A stretch of 64,000 bases of DNA from Pseudomonas koreensis (GCF_012986595.1 NZ_JAAQYM010000009.1:124001-188000), one strand, 5' to 3'. Shown: positions 25,865 through 35,083, counted from the stretch's first letter. Notes: a model not told the origin generated them from the letters alone. A program made the numbers and translations.

Positions 25865-26213
25865 GGTGCGCGAGCTTACCACCAAACCTGATTTTCGGGT
25901 TCAGTCCTGACGGTGTTTGCGAGCAGATTGTCGGACAACACTGCAGCTACCATTGTGGCGAGGGAGCAAGCGCCCTCGCCACAAAAGCGGATCACAATGA
26001 TTAAGCTGACCAACTCAACAGCTCTAGTCCGCTGCTTTGCTCTGAAACGCCCGTTCTAGAGCCTTTGTAGGAAAAATTTCGATGGTGCTCAATGGCCATC
26101 AACGGCTATGCTAGTCTGGATCCAAACCAATAACAGGTAATACCGGTTTTACGTCTACTCAAAGGGAATGGGGGGCTTCCTGACACAACCGGACGAGCCA
26201 CGCTGGGGCTTCA
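25865..26213. other. Divergent thiD/ladS intergenic region
   Basis: This 349-base gap must hold both promoters. It contains one compact repeat hairpin (25953-25984). No TPP-riboswitch core was recognised upstream of thiD. A TATGCTAG stretch near 26106 could be a -10 element for ladS, but no -35 was found to match. The ladS start has only a weak ribosome-binding site. Confidence 0.5.
25953..25984. repeat. Compact 'GGCGAGG' family hairpin, copy 4
   Basis: A perfect 12-bp stem TTGTGGCGAGGG / CCCTCGCCACAA surrounds only 8 bases (AGCAAGCG). It looks like a paired element that lost its spacer and inner palindromes by deletion. Confidence 0.8.
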
Positions 26214-28568
26214 ATGCGCTATTTGCTGATGTTGCTGTTCTGCTTGCCCCTCCTCGCAAGCGCCGTCGAGTTCGACGAAAATACCCAGAGCCTTCCCCTG
26301 GGCCGCTCCCTGCAAGTGTTCGAAGACCCGAGTGGTCAGGCGAGCATCGCCGACGTCCGCGCCCAAGCGGCGGCGGGCAATTTCAAACCCCACGATAAAG
26401 CCACGCTCAATGCCGGTTACTCGCGCTCGGCGTTCTGGCTGAAGATCGACCTGCATTACCGTCCGAACAATCCGGCCGCGCAGCGCACCTGGCTGCTGGA
26501 GCTGGCGTACCCGCCGCTCGATCATCTTGATCTGTATAGGGCGGATGCCAACGGCGACTATCGCCTGATCCGGCAGACCGGTGACGCCTTGCCGTTTGCC
26601 AGTCGCGAAATCCGTCAGAACAACTACCTGTTCGACCTGAGCTTCACCCCCGACCAGCAGCAGACCCTGTACTTGCGGCTGGCCAGCGAAGGCTCGATCC
26701 AGGCGCCGGTGACGTTGTGGTCGAGCACCGCGTACCTCGAAGACCAGCCGGTGCGCCTGTATGTGCTGGGGATCATTTATGGCGTGCTGCTGGGGATGCT
26801 GGTCTACAACCTGTTCATCTACCTGAGCGTGCGCGACACCAGCTACCTCTATTACATCTTCTACATCGCTTCGTTCGGCCTCTATCAACTGTCGGTAAAC
26901 GGCGCGGCGGTGCAGTATTTCTGGCCGGACAATCCGTGGTGGGCCAACGCCGCCACACCGTTTTTCATCGGTTGCGCCGGGCTGTTCGGCAGCCAGTTCG
27001 CCCGCAGTTTCCTGCAGACCAAAACCCACAGCCGCTGGCTCGACCGCTTGCTGATTGCGCTGATCGCCTTCGGCGCGCTGGTGGTGGGCTTGTCGTTGAT
27101 GACCAGTTACGCGTTGTCGCTGCGCTTGGCGACCGTACTGGCGCTGACCTTCACCGTGGTGATCTTCGCCGCCGGGATCCTCGCCTGGTGGCGCGGCCTG
27201 CGGGTGGCGCGTTATTTCATCATTGCCTGGTCGGCGTTCTTGCTCGGCGGCATCGTCAATACGCTGATGGTGCTCGGCCTGCTGCCGAACGTGTTCCTGA
27301 CCATGTACGCCAGCCAGATCGGTTCGGCGATTGAAGTGGCGCTGCTGTCGCTGGCGCTGGCCGACCGCATCAACGCGATGCGCGAGCAGCAGGCACAGAC
27401 CCTGTTCGACGCCGGGCAGAAACTCGAAGTGCTCAACCAGCAACTGGCCCACAGCAACAAGCTCAAGGACGAATTCCTCGCGACCCTGACTCACGAATTG
27501 CGCACGCCGATGAACGGGGTGATCGGTTCGCTGGAGTTGATGCAGACCGTCGAGCTGGAACCTGAGCTGGAGCAATATCAGCAAACCGCCGCCGGTTCCG
27601 CCCGGGACATGATGCGCATGGTCAATGGCATCCTCACCCTCACCGAATTGCAGGCCGGCAAGCTCAAGGCGACGCCGGGCAGCTTCAGCCTGCGCGCGGT
27701 GGTCGAGGCCTTGCGCGTGCAGTTCGACGGCAACGCGGCGAGCAAGTCGCTGGACTTCAAGGTCGAGGTGCTGCCGACCCTGCCGGACCGTTTGCACGGC
27801 GACAGCGCCAAACTGGCGCAATGCCTGGAGTGCCTGCTGGACAACGCGATCAAGTTCACCCGGGTGGGTGGCCTGGCGCTGCGGGTAACCGGCAAACCGG
27901 CGGCGGACAACCGCTTGGCGCTGTCGTTTGCAGTGATCGACACCGGCATCGGTTTCACCGATCTGGGCGAAGCGACGATGTATCAGCGCTTCTTCCAGCT
28001 CGACGGCTCGATGACCCGCGAATACGGCGGGCTGGGCGTGGGGCTGGCGATCTGTCGGCAACTGGTCGAGCTGCTCGGCGGCAAGCTCACCCATCGCTCC
28101 GAACCGGGGCGCGGCAGCCGTTTTCAGTTGGATGTCGAATTCGAACTGCCGGCGGTCGAAGCCGCGCCGAGCCCAGCCCCGCTACAGGAGCGCAGCCGCG
28201 CACCGCAGGACTGCACGGTGTTGCTGGTGGATGACAACAGCGTCAATCAACTGGTGATGCGCGGCATGCTGCTCAAGCTCGGTTTCCGTGTGCGCACGGC
28301 GGACAACGGCGCGGCGGCACTCGATTGCCTGCAACGGGAAACCGTTGACGCGGTGCTGATCGACTGCCAGTTGCCCAGCCATGAAGGCGCTTCGCTGTGC
28401 TGCCAGATCCACGCCTTGCCGGGCTGTGCCAATGTGCCGGTATTCATGCTGGCCCAGGGCGCGGATCGCGAACATTGTGCGCCCGGCACACGCATTGATT
28501 ACCTGAACAAACCGGTGAAATTCGAAGACCTGCAAACGGCGCTGGAGCGTCGGGTGCTCAGCGCGTAA
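26214..28568 (+). CDS. ladS: Hybrid sensor histidine kinase LadS
   Basis: LadS feeds the Gac/Rsm network that switches between planktonic and biofilm modes. The 784-residue protein has a signal peptide, a periplasmic 7TMR-DISMED2 sensor domain (to about residue 180), seven membrane helices (about 180-385), HisKA with H427 in THELRTPMNG, a HATPase domain (DNAIKF, DTGIGF, GGLGVGLAIC) and a receiver domain with phospho-acceptor D717 and Lys in NKPV. The position next to thiD and two genes before amn matches P. aeruginosa ladS. All catalytic motifs are intact. Confidence 0.92.
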   Translation: MRYLLMLLFCLPLLASAVEFDENTQSLPLGRSLQVFEDPSGQASIADVRAQAAAGNFKPHDKATLNAGYSRSAFWLKIDLHYRPNNPAAQRTWLLELAYPPLDHLDLYRADANGDYRLIRQTGDALPFASREIRQNNYLFDLSFTPDQQQTLYLRLASEGSIQAPVTLWSSTAYLEDQPVRLYVLGIIYGVLLGMLVYNLFIYLSVRDTSYLYYIFYIASFGLYQLSVNGAAVQYFWPDNPWWANAATPFFIGCAGLFGSQFARSFLQTKTHSRWLDRLLIALIAFGALVVGLSLMTSYALSLRLATVLALTFTVVIFAAGILAWWRGLRVARYFIIAWSAFLLGGIVNTLMVLGLLPNVFLTMYASQIGSAIEVALLSLALADRINAMREQQAQTLFDAGQKLEVLNQQLAHSNKLKDEFLATLTHELRTPMNGVIGSLELMQTVELEPELEQYQQTAAGSARDMMRMVNGILTLTELQAGKLKATPGSFSLRAVVEALRVQFDGNAASKSLDFKVEVLPTLPDRLHGDSAKLAQCLECLLDNAIKFTRVGGLALRVTGKPAADNRLALSFAVIDTGIGFTDLGEATMYQRFFQLDGSMTREYGGLGVGLAICRQLVELLGGKLTHRSEPGRGSRFQLDVEFELPAVEAAPSPAPLQERSRAPQDCTVLLVDDNSVNQLVMRGMLLKLGFRVRTADNGAAALDCLQRETVDAVLIDCQLPSHEGASLCCQIHALPGCANVPVFMLAQGADREHCAPGTRIDYLNKPVKFEDLQTALERRVLSA

Positions 28569-28665
28569 CAGGGTGAAAGCGCCGGCAGTTCGGCGTATAT
28601 GACACTTTGATCAGCCACGGGCCAGTGCTTAACTGAATCCCTTGGCTGACCAAAGGAGCCCCGTC

Positions 28666-30315
28666 ATGAACCTGCATCAGTTCGCCGAAACCCACGAAGT
28701 CACCAACCAGCCACCGTCGCTGGACGGCGCCAACCTGTACCGCATCGACCTGCCGCTGCAGGAGTGGTCGCGCCGTTTTGGCGCCGGTTGGGCCGAGTCG
28801 CGGATCGATGCCTACGGTGCGCTGGCGGGCGGGCCGCTGATGGAAGCGGGGTTCCTCGCCAACCAGAACAAACCGGTGTTCGTCAGCCATGACCGCTACG
28901 GCCATCGCATCGATCTGGTGGAGTTTCATCCGGCCTATCACGAACTGATGCGCACCGCGATTGAACATGGCCTGACCTCGTCGCCCTGGACCCATCCGCA
29001 GCACGGCGCGCATGTCGCCCGCGCCTCGATGAGCTACCTGCACAGCCAGGCCGAGGCCGGCAGCGGTTGCCCGTTGACCATGACCTTCGCCAGCGTGCCG
29101 GCGCTGCGCTTGCAGCCGGATCTGGCCGAGCAGTGGCTGCCGAAAATCCTCGCCACCGAATATGACCCGCGCAACGTCGGCATGGCGCACAAGGCCGGCG
29201 TGACCATCGGCATGGCGATGACCGAGAAACAGGGCGGCACCGATGTGCGGGCCAACACCACCAAGGCGTATCCGGTGGGTGCCAGTGGTCCGGGCCAGGC
29301 GTATGAACTGGTCGGGCACAAGTGGTTCTGCTCGGCGCCGATGTGCGATGCGTTCCTGACGCTGGCGCAGACCGACAAAGGCCTGACCTGCTTCCTGCTG
29401 CCGCGCCATCGTCCGGACGACACGCGCAATCAGTTCTACATCCAGCGCCTGAAAAACAAACTCGGCAACCAGTCCAACGCCTCCAGCGAAGTGGAATTCC
29501 GTGGCGCCCTGGCGTGGATGGTCGGCGAAGAGGGGCGTGGCGTGCCGACCATCATCGAGATGGTGGCGATGACCCGTTTCGATTGCATGGTCGGCTCCAG
29601 CGCATTGATGCGTCAGGCGCTGACCCAGGCCAGCCACCACTGCGCGCACCGCAAGGTCGGCGGCAAACTGCTCAGCGAGCAACCGTTGATGCAGAACGTG
29701 CTGGCCGATCTGGCCCTGGAAAGCGAAGCCGCGCTGGCCCTGAGCCTGCGCATGGGCCAGGCGCTGGATCATCTCGACGACCGCCACGAAGCACAATTCG
29801 CCCGGCTGGTGACGGCGGTGGGCAAATACTGGATCTGCAAGCGTGCGCCGGCGATGATCAACGAAGCCGCCGAATGCATGGGCGGTGCCGGGTACGTCGA
29901 GGAGAGCATCCTGCCGCGCCTGTATCGCGAGGCTCCGGTCAACTCGACATGGGAAGGCTCGGGCAACGTGCAGTGCCTGGACGTGTTGCGGGCACTGTCG
30001 AAGGAACCGGGTGTGCTCGATGTGCTGTTCAGCGAGTTGGGGGACGGTCATGGCGACAAGCGCCTGGCCGCGCATATCCAGCAGTTGCAGGCGCAGTTCA
30101 AGGACACCAGCGATATTCAGTACCGTGCGCGGCAGTTGACCGAGGATATTGCGCTGGGGCTGCAGGCCAAGCTGTTGCTGGAGGCGGGGAATTCGGCGGT
30201 CAGCGATGCGTTTATTGCCAGCCGGCTGAGCGGCGGCGGTCGAGTCTACGGCGCGTTGCCGCGTGGGCTGGATGTTGAAGCCATCGTCGCCCGCGCAACC
30301 CCACAAGACTTCTGA
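28666..30315 (+). CDS. Acyl-CoA dehydrogenase family protein (AidB-like)
   Basis: This 549-residue flavoprotein of the acyl-CoA dehydrogenase superfamily reads AMTEKQGGTDVRANTTKAYP (FAD/substrate-binding signature) and ends with the helical C-terminal domain including ECMGGAGYVEESILPRLYREAPVNSTWEGSGNVQ. This extended form and the STWEGSGNVQ segment resemble AidB, induced in E. coli by alkylation stress. The ATG at 28666 follows AAGGAG. Whether it is an active dehydrogenase or an AidB-type DNA-associated protein cannot be decided from sequence. Confidence 0.88.
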   Translation: MNLHQFAETHEVTNQPPSLDGANLYRIDLPLQEWSRRFGAGWAESRIDAYGALAGGPLMEAGFLANQNKPVFVSHDRYGHRIDLVEFHPAYHELMRTAIEHGLTSSPWTHPQHGAHVARASMSYLHSQAEAGSGCPLTMTFASVPALRLQPDLAEQWLPKILATEYDPRNVGMAHKAGVTIGMAMTEKQGGTDVRANTTKAYPVGASGPGQAYELVGHKWFCSAPMCDAFLTLAQTDKGLTCFLLPRHRPDDTRNQFYIQRLKNKLGNQSNASSEVEFRGALAWMVGEEGRGVPTIIEMVAMTRFDCMVGSSALMRQALTQASHHCAHRKVGGKLLSEQPLMQNVLADLALESEAALALSLRMGQALDHLDDRHEAQFARLVTAVGKYWICKRAPAMINEAAECMGGAGYVEESILPRLYREAPVNSTWEGSGNVQCLDVLRALSKEPGVLDVLFSELGDGHGDKRLAAHIQQLQAQFKDTSDIQYRARQLTEDIALGLQAKLLLEAGNSAVSDAFIASRLSGGGRVYGALPRGLDVEAIVARATPQDF

Positions 30316-30331
30316 CCCTACACAAATCCCC

Positions 30332-30414
30332 TGTAGGAGCTGCCGAGGGCTGCGATCTTTTGATCTTATAAACAGCAAGATCAAAAGATCGCAGCCTTCG
30401 GCAGATCCTGCAGG
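30332..30414. repeat. REPIN-like inverted repeat, 'GATCGCAG' family, copy 4 (reversed order)
   Basis: TGTAGGAGCTGCC...GATCTTTTGATCTT comes first and AAGATCAAAAGATCGCAG... second, the opposite order to copies 1-3. The right arm has drifted (GGCAGATCCTGCAGG). Confidence 0.84.
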
Positions 30415-30521
30415 GATCTAGGTGACCCATATATTGTGCGGTTGCCAACATGCCACTGTTCCCGTGAGACCACGATGCAGGCAAGATGAAGCTCTGCAAG
30501 TCAGAACACAGGAAGCTGATC

Positions 30522-31985
30522 GTGACCGAAGCGTTTATTGTCGTTCAAACCGCCGAACAAGCCGTGGACCGTCTGGCCGAGCTGCACGAGCGGGCCACCA
30601 CTGCGCTGAACTCGGCGCTCAAGCGTTACCTCAAGGATCGCGTCGAGCCTGACGCCGAGCAGCGTGCTCTGTTTCGTTATCCCGAACTGCGTCTGACCTA
30701 CCACTGTCAGGGCGAAGTCCCGCAGACCACCCGCGCCTACGCCAAGGTGCAACTGCCGGGCACCTACAGCGTCACCGTCACCCACCCCAAGGCGTTCCGC
30801 AAATACCTGCTGGAACAACTGGTGCCGTTGATGCACGACTTCACCGTGACCGTGGAAGTCGGCGTCAGCCAGCAGAATATTCCGTACCCGTACGTGGTCG
30901 AGCAGGGCGATGAACTGGCCGGCTCCGGCGTCACCGCTGCGGTGCTGGCGCGGGTGTTCCCGAGTACCGACCTGTCCGCCGCCACCGATGGCATCGCCGA
31001 CGGTCTCTATGACTGGGAAAACACCGATCCGCTGCCGCTGGCGCTGTTCGACGCCGCGCGGGTCGATTTCTCCCTGCGCCGACTGGTGCACTACACCGGC
31101 AGCGACTGGCGCCATGTGCAGCCGTGGATTCTGCTGACCAACTATCACCGCTACGTCGACCAGTTCATCGTCCATGGCCTGGAACAACTGCGCAACGACC
31201 CGCGTTTCGTGCGCATGGTCCTGCCGGGCAACGTGATCATCGAGAAGGGCATGGACCACGGCGAAGCTTCGGCAATTGCCGCTGGCGTGGTCTGGCACCG
31301 CTACCAGATGCCGGCCTATCACCTGATCGCCAACGATGGCCATGGCGTGACCCTGGTCAACATCGGCGTCGGCCCGTCCAACGCCAAGAACATCACCGAC
31401 CACCTGGCGGTGCTGCGTCCACATTGCTGGCTGATGATCGGCCACTGCGGCGGGCTGCGTCAGTCGCAGACCATCGGCGACTACGTGTTGGCCCACGCCT
31501 ACATGCGTCGCGACGGGATTCTTGATCGCGTGGTGCCGCCGAACATTCCGATCCCGGCACTGGCCGAAGTGCAGCTGGCGCTGCAACAAGCGGCGGCCAA
31601 CATCACCGGCGAGCAGGGCGAAGAGCTGAAAAAGCGCCTGCGCACCGGCACCGTGCTGACCTACGACGACCGCAACTGGGAGCTGCGCTGGGCCCAGGAA
31701 CGTCCGCTGATCAACCTGTCCCGCGCCGTGGCCGTGGACATGGAAAGCGGCACCATCGCCGCCCAGGGTTATCGCCTGCGGGTGCCGTATGGCACGTTGC
31801 TGTGTGTCTCGGACAAACCGCTACACAGTGAAATCAAGCTGCCGGGTTCGGCCAACGCGTTCTACGAGCGCGCGGTCAGCCAGCACTTGAAGATCGGCAT
31901 CGAGGCGGTGGATCTGCTGCGCACCGAACTCAACTCGCTGCACTCGCGCAAACTGCGCAGCTTCGACGAGCCGCCGTTCCGTTAA
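30522..31985 (+). CDS. amn: AMP nucleosidase
   Basis: Amn hydrolyses AMP to adenine and ribose 5-phosphate and helps set adenylate levels. The 487-residue product, close to the E. coli length of about 484, has an N-terminal AMP-nucleosidase domain and a C-terminal nucleoside-phosphorylase-like domain (WLMIGHCGGLRQSQ, VAVDMESGTIAAQGYR). The GTG at 30522 has AGGAAG six bases upstream; an ATG at 30486 would add 12 residues but has little room for a ribosome-binding site. Confidence 0.93.
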   Translation: MTEAFIVVQTAEQAVDRLAELHERATTALNSALKRYLKDRVEPDAEQRALFRYPELRLTYHCQGEVPQTTRAYAKVQLPGTYSVTVTHPKAFRKYLLEQLVPLMHDFTVTVEVGVSQQNIPYPYVVEQGDELAGSGVTAAVLARVFPSTDLSAATDGIADGLYDWENTDPLPLALFDAARVDFSLRRLVHYTGSDWRHVQPWILLTNYHRYVDQFIVHGLEQLRNDPRFVRMVLPGNVIIEKGMDHGEASAIAAGVVWHRYQMPAYHLIANDGHGVTLVNIGVGPSNAKNITDHLAVLRPHCWLMIGHCGGLRQSQTIGDYVLAHAYMRRDGILDRVVPPNIPIPALAEVQLALQQAAANITGEQGEELKKRLRTGTVLTYDDRNWELRWAQERPLINLSRAVAVDMESGTIAAQGYRLRVPYGTLLCVSDKPLHSEIKLPGSANAFYERAVSQHLKIGIEAVDLLRTELNSLHSRKLRSFDEPPFR

Positions 31986-32057
31986 CGGTTAGTCGTGGTC
32001 ATTTGGCGATCCGGGCACTAGCATTGTCAGCCCAGATCGCCAGATGTTGTTTTGCCC

Positions 32058-32693
32058 ATGTCCCGTCCTCCGCGTCCCCCTTCACGCCGTCCCGGTGCGA
32101 AGCCATCCTCCTCAGCTCCACGCCGTGTCGCCAAGGCGCCGCCTGCCGAGCCGAAGCTAATCCTGTTCAACAAACCGTTCGATGTGCTGACGCAGTTCAG
32201 CGACGAAGGCGGGCGGGCGACGCTCAAGGATTTCATCGAGGTGCCCGGCATCTACCCGGCCGGACGCCTTGATCGCGACAGCGAAGGTTTGTTGCTGCTG
32301 ACCAACGACGGGCAGTTGCAGGCGCGGATTGCCGACCCGAAACACAAATTGCCGAAGACGTACTGGGTGCAGGTCGAAGGCGAGCCGACGGCCGAGCAAT
32401 TGCAGCGGCTGCGCGACGGTGTCGAACTGAATGACGGCATGACCCTGCCCGCCGAGGCGCGGCAACTGGATGAACCTGAACTGTGGCCACGCAACCCGCC
32501 GGTACGCTTTCGCAAAAGCGTGCCGACTTCATGGCTGGAGTTGGTGATTCGCGAAGGACGTAACCGTCAGGTACGACGCATGACCGCAGCGGTCGGCCTG
32601 CCGACGTTGCGTCTGGTGCGGGTGCGGATTGGTGACTGGACGATCGAAGGCCTCGATCAGGGCCAATGGAAAGAAGTGCCGGCGCGTCTATAG
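32058..32693 (+). CDS. rluE: 23S rRNA pseudouridine synthase RluE
   Basis: This RsuA-family enzyme modifies U2457 of 23S rRNA in E. coli. The 211-residue protein has a basic, Pro/Arg-rich N-terminus and no S4 domain, as RluE should. The catalytic Asp is in GRLDRDSEGLLLLTND, and EGRNRQVRRMTAAVGLPTLRLVRVRIG follows. ATG 32058 (MSRPPRPPS) is used. It is convergent with the DUF2788 gene and their coding ends overlap by 6 bases. Confidence 0.93.
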   Translation: MSRPPRPPSRRPGAKPSSSAPRRVAKAPPAEPKLILFNKPFDVLTQFSDEGGRATLKDFIEVPGIYPAGRLDRDSEGLLLLTNDGQLQARIADPKHKLPKTYWVQVEGEPTAEQLQRLRDGVELNDGMTLPAEARQLDEPELWPRNPPVRFRKSVPTSWLELVIREGRNRQVRRMTAAVGLPTLRLVRVRIGDWTIEGLDQGQWKEVPARL

Positions 32694-32897
32694 AGCGCCG
32701 GATTCGATCAGGCCGATCACCACGCTCTTGATGATGAAAGCGGCCACGCCCAGGCCCAGCACGAAGAACAGAATGAACGAGCCGAAACGTCCGGCCTTGG
32801 ACTTCTTCGCCAGATCCCAGACGATGAAACCCATGAAAATGATCAGGATGCTGACCAGGCCAGTCATCATCCACTCTTCGAATACTGCAGGATCCAT
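32688..32897 (-). CDS. DUF2788 family small membrane protein
   Basis: This 69-residue protein has two membrane helices (MMTGLVSILIIFMGFIVW and FGSFILFFVLGLGVAAFII) around a short basic loop (KKSKAGR). It matches the DUF2788 family, conserved in pseudomonads and of unknown role. The ATG at 32897 (MDPAVFEEW) gives the family start. It overlaps the end of rluE by 6 bases. Confidence 0.87.
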   Translation of the reverse strand: MDPAVFEEWMMTGLVSILIIFMGFIVWDLAKKSKAGRFGSFILFFVLGLGVAAFIIKSVVIGLIESGAL

Positions 32898-33012
32898 TGG
32901 GCATCTCCGGCGCGCGCAGGGCTGAAAGGGCTGGGCGATTATACGCCGAGGGGGATTGCGGGCGCATTGACCTGTGTCGGTGTGCCACACCTCTCCAAAC
33001 AATGCTGCCCCC

Positions 33013-33098
33013 TGTAGGAGCTGCCGAAGGCTGCGATCTTTTGATCTTGATCTTGAAAAGCAGAATCAAAAGATCGCAGCCTTCGGCAGCTCCTACAG
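33013..33098. repeat. REPIN-like inverted repeat, 'GATCGCAG' family, copy 5 (reversed order)
   Basis: TGTAGGAGCTGCCGAAGGCTG...CTTTTGATC and its reverse complement flank a short spacer, with the tail-to-tail order of copy 4. It lies upstream of the DUF2788 gene and downstream of the Lrp regulator. Confidence 0.87.
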
Positions 33099-33106
33099 TA
33101 CGGGAG

Positions 33107-33586
33107 TTAGTTGCGCAGGTGGGTCAAGGGCAGTTCAGTGCTGTTGAGCACCTGATTCAGCACAAAGCTCGAACGCACGCTGGTCACGCCTTCAATCCGC
33201 GTCAGGTGCCCCAGCAGCAGTTTCTGATAGTGATCCATGTCCGGCACCACCACTTTCAACTGATAGTCGGCATCGACCCCGGTCACCAGGCTGCATTCCA
33301 GCACCTGCGGCAGGGTGCGGATCGCCGCTTCGAAGTTTTCGAAACGCTCCGGTGTGTGCCGGTCCATGCCGATCAGCACGTAGGCGGTCAGGCTCAGGCC
33401 GAGCATCTTGCGATCGAGCAACGCCACTTGACGTGAGATGTAGCCGTCGTCCTCCAGTTGCTTGACCCGGCGCGAGCAGGGCGAGGGCGACAGACCGATG
33501 CGCTCGGCCAGTTCCTGGTTGGAGATGCGGGCGTCGCGCTGCAATTCAGCCAAAATACTCAGGTCGTAGCGGTCGAGTTTGCTCAT
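33107..33586 (-). CDS. Lrp/AsnC-family transcriptional regulator
   Basis: This 159-residue regulator has an N-terminal HTH (LDRYDLSILAELQRDARISNQELAERIGLSPSPCSRRVKQLEDDGYI) and a C-terminal RAM/AsnC ligand-binding domain. The CSRRVKQLE recognition helix is typical of the Lrp branch. Its effector is unknown. It faces a structured, terminator-bearing intergenic region, which could be its own control region. Confidence 0.92.
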   Translation of the reverse strand: MSKLDRYDLSILAELQRDARISNQELAERIGLSPSPCSRRVKQLEDDGYISRQVALLDRKMLGLSLTAYVLIGMDRHTPERFENFEAAIRTLPQVLECSLVTGVDADYQLKVVVPDMDHYQKLLLGHLTRIEGVTSVRSSFVLNQVLNSTELPLTHLRN

Positions 33587-34042
33587 GAATCAGTCCTTGT
33601 TTGTAACTATTGCGGCAGATTATCTATCCAGGGTTAAAAATTGCGCAAGTGATGTTTATTTGAGCAATCTTCGCAATCCTCTGTCGCCGCTCCCGGCCTA
33701 TTCTTATCACCAGAATCACTGCTCGGTAACACAGTCCACTGCGGCCCGCCCAAACAGGCCCGCCGCGGCCGCCACCCCCACCGGGGATGTGCCGGCCCCC
33801 GAGCTGCACACTGTCCAGAAGACGGCGTGAGGTGAGCCGACGTCAAAAGCGTCGAGCCAGGACGAAGTTCTCTAGAAGGGAGGCCGACGGGTCTCCCTTT
33901 TTTCTTGCCCGCGATTTTTGTGCCTCGCAGCGCGGCGATCCTCAATAAATAAGTTTCGTGACTGATAACCTGTCGCAGAACCCGGTGTGTGTAATCCCGG
34001 TCTTAGTAGCAAGCCCTGTTAATACCCGCAGTGAGGAAAAGC
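33587..34042. other. 456-base intergenic region with structured, terminator-ended segment
   Basis: The first ~100 bases are AT-rich (promoter side of the Lrp gene). From 33721 to 33905 the sequence is GC-rich with possible pairings: GCTCGG (33721) with CCGAGC (33799), GCGGCC (33741) with GGCCGC (33767), and CGACG/CGTCG (33838-33854). It ends in an intrinsic terminator at 33878. A short open frame (33579-33830) with no ribosome-binding site is not a convincing gene. The last 130 bases hold the promoter of the Q/N/P-rich protein. Confidence 0.6.
33878..33903 (+). terminator. Intrinsic terminator in the intergenic region
   Basis: GGGAGGCC pairs with GGTCTCCC (8 bp, one G-U) around GACG and is followed by six T residues. 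No coding gene ends before it on this strand, so it must end a leader or a small RNA. Confidence 0.85.
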
Positions 34043-35083
34043 ATGAAGTCGCGCATCTGGCGTCTGGCCGGTGTTGGTTTGCTGTGTGTGAGCGTCAGTG
34101 CGCAGGCACTTGCCGACGATCCGGAGAGCCGCAGTCCTAATGGTGGACGCGGCCCTGAGCATCAGGGAAACAACCAGGGCCATGGCGGCAATAATCAGCC
34201 CCACGGGCAGAACAATCCGCCGCCGCAAAATCAGCCGCGGCCGCAGAACAACGAAATCATTCGGGGCGACAACAGCCGCCAGTTCGAACACAACGGCCAG
34301 CAGCACAATAACGGCCAGTGGCAGAACCAGAACCGCGCACCGAACCCGCCTGCTCCGGTTCACCAAGCGCCACCGGCCAACAACCTGCCAATCCAGCCGC
34401 GGCCCGACACCGTGCGCCAGACTCAGGAGCCGCGCCAGGGCTACTACCGCGACGAGCGTCCGCAGAACGGCTACCACAACCAGCAATGGCAAACCGGCAA
34501 CCGGCCCAATGACAATCGCTGGCCGGGTCGCCCGGACGGGCATGGCAACGGTTGGGGCCCCGGCCCGCAATACCGCCCGGGGCATGTGATCGACCGCTTC
34601 CCGGATCGCGAATATCGTGTGCCGTATCGCGGCCAGGATTACTTCTATTCCGGCGGCTACTGGTATCGCCCGCAAGGCCCGCGCTACATCGTCGTGCAGC
34701 CGCCGCGAGGGATTCGTACCCAGTATCTGCCGGACTATGCCCGTGAAGTGTGGATCGGCGGGGCGCTGTTGTTCCTCGCTGCCGGTTCCTACTATGCGTA
34801 TGAGCAAGCCACGCAGGATTACGTGGTGGTCGAACCGCCGGTGCAGCAACCGCCGCAACCGCAGCCGCAATCCCAGGGCTATGACGTCGAGGCTTATCCG
34901 GCCAACGGTCAGTCACCGGAACAGGTCCAGCAGGACGGTTACCAGTGCTACCAATACGCGGTGCAGCAAAGCGGTTTCGATCCGCGTACCGCGACGTATC
35001 AACCGGCGCCCGAAGTGGTGCAGGCGTACCGTCAGGCTCAGGGCAATTGCCTGAGCAGTCGCGGTTATCAGGTGTCTTACTGA
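34043..35083 (+). CDS. Secreted Gln/Asn/Pro-rich protein, DUF6515 (RcnB-like region)
   Basis: This 346-residue protein has a signal peptide (SVSAQALA) and a long low-complexity stretch rich in N, Q, P and G (about residues 30-170), then a hydrophobic segment (VWIGGALLFLAAGSYYAYEQ) and a C-terminal domain with two Cys (GYQCYQYAV, GNCLSSRGYQ) that matches the DUF6515 family. The middle (VPYRGQDYFYSGGYWYRPQG) has the YYSGGYWY-type repeat seen in this family. Function is unknown. RBS GAGGAAA precedes the ATG at 34043. It overlaps the convergent CDF gene by 7 bases. Confidence 0.83.
   Translation: MKSRIWRLAGVGLLCVSVSAQALADDPESRSPNGGRGPEHQGNNQGHGGNNQPHGQNNPPPQNQPRPQNNEIIRGDNSRQFEHNGQQHNNGQWQNQNRAPNPPAPVHQAPPANNLPIQPRPDTVRQTQEPRQGYYRDERPQNGYHNQQWQTGNRPNDNRWPGRPDGHGNGWGPGPQYRPGHVIDRFPDREYRVPYRGQDYFYSGGYWYRPQGPRYIVVQPPRGIRTQYLPDYAREVWIGGALLFLAAGSYYAYEQATQDYVVVEPPVQQPPQPQPQSQGYDVEAYPANGQSPEQVQQDGYQCYQYAVQQSGFDPRTATYQPAPEVVQAYRQAQGNCLSSRGYQVSY

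Noticed and set aside
26211..28094. Long minus-strand open frame opposite ladS
   Set aside because: Its composition is His/Gln/Arg-rich antisense translation of ladS, which has all kinase motifs.
28558..30384. Long minus-strand open frame opposite the acyl-CoA dehydrogenase
   Set aside because: Antisense artefact; the plus strand holds a complete, recognisable protein.
33579..33830. Open frame of 83 codons upstream of the terminator
   Set aside because: No ribosome-binding site, low-complexity Pro/Ala sequence and overlap with the Lrp promoter; structured RNA is a better reading.
33855..33905. Guanidine-II (mini-ykkC) riboswitch
   Set aside because: ACGA and ACGG occur, but the tetraloops are not closed as in that motif; the second hairpin is a plain terminator.
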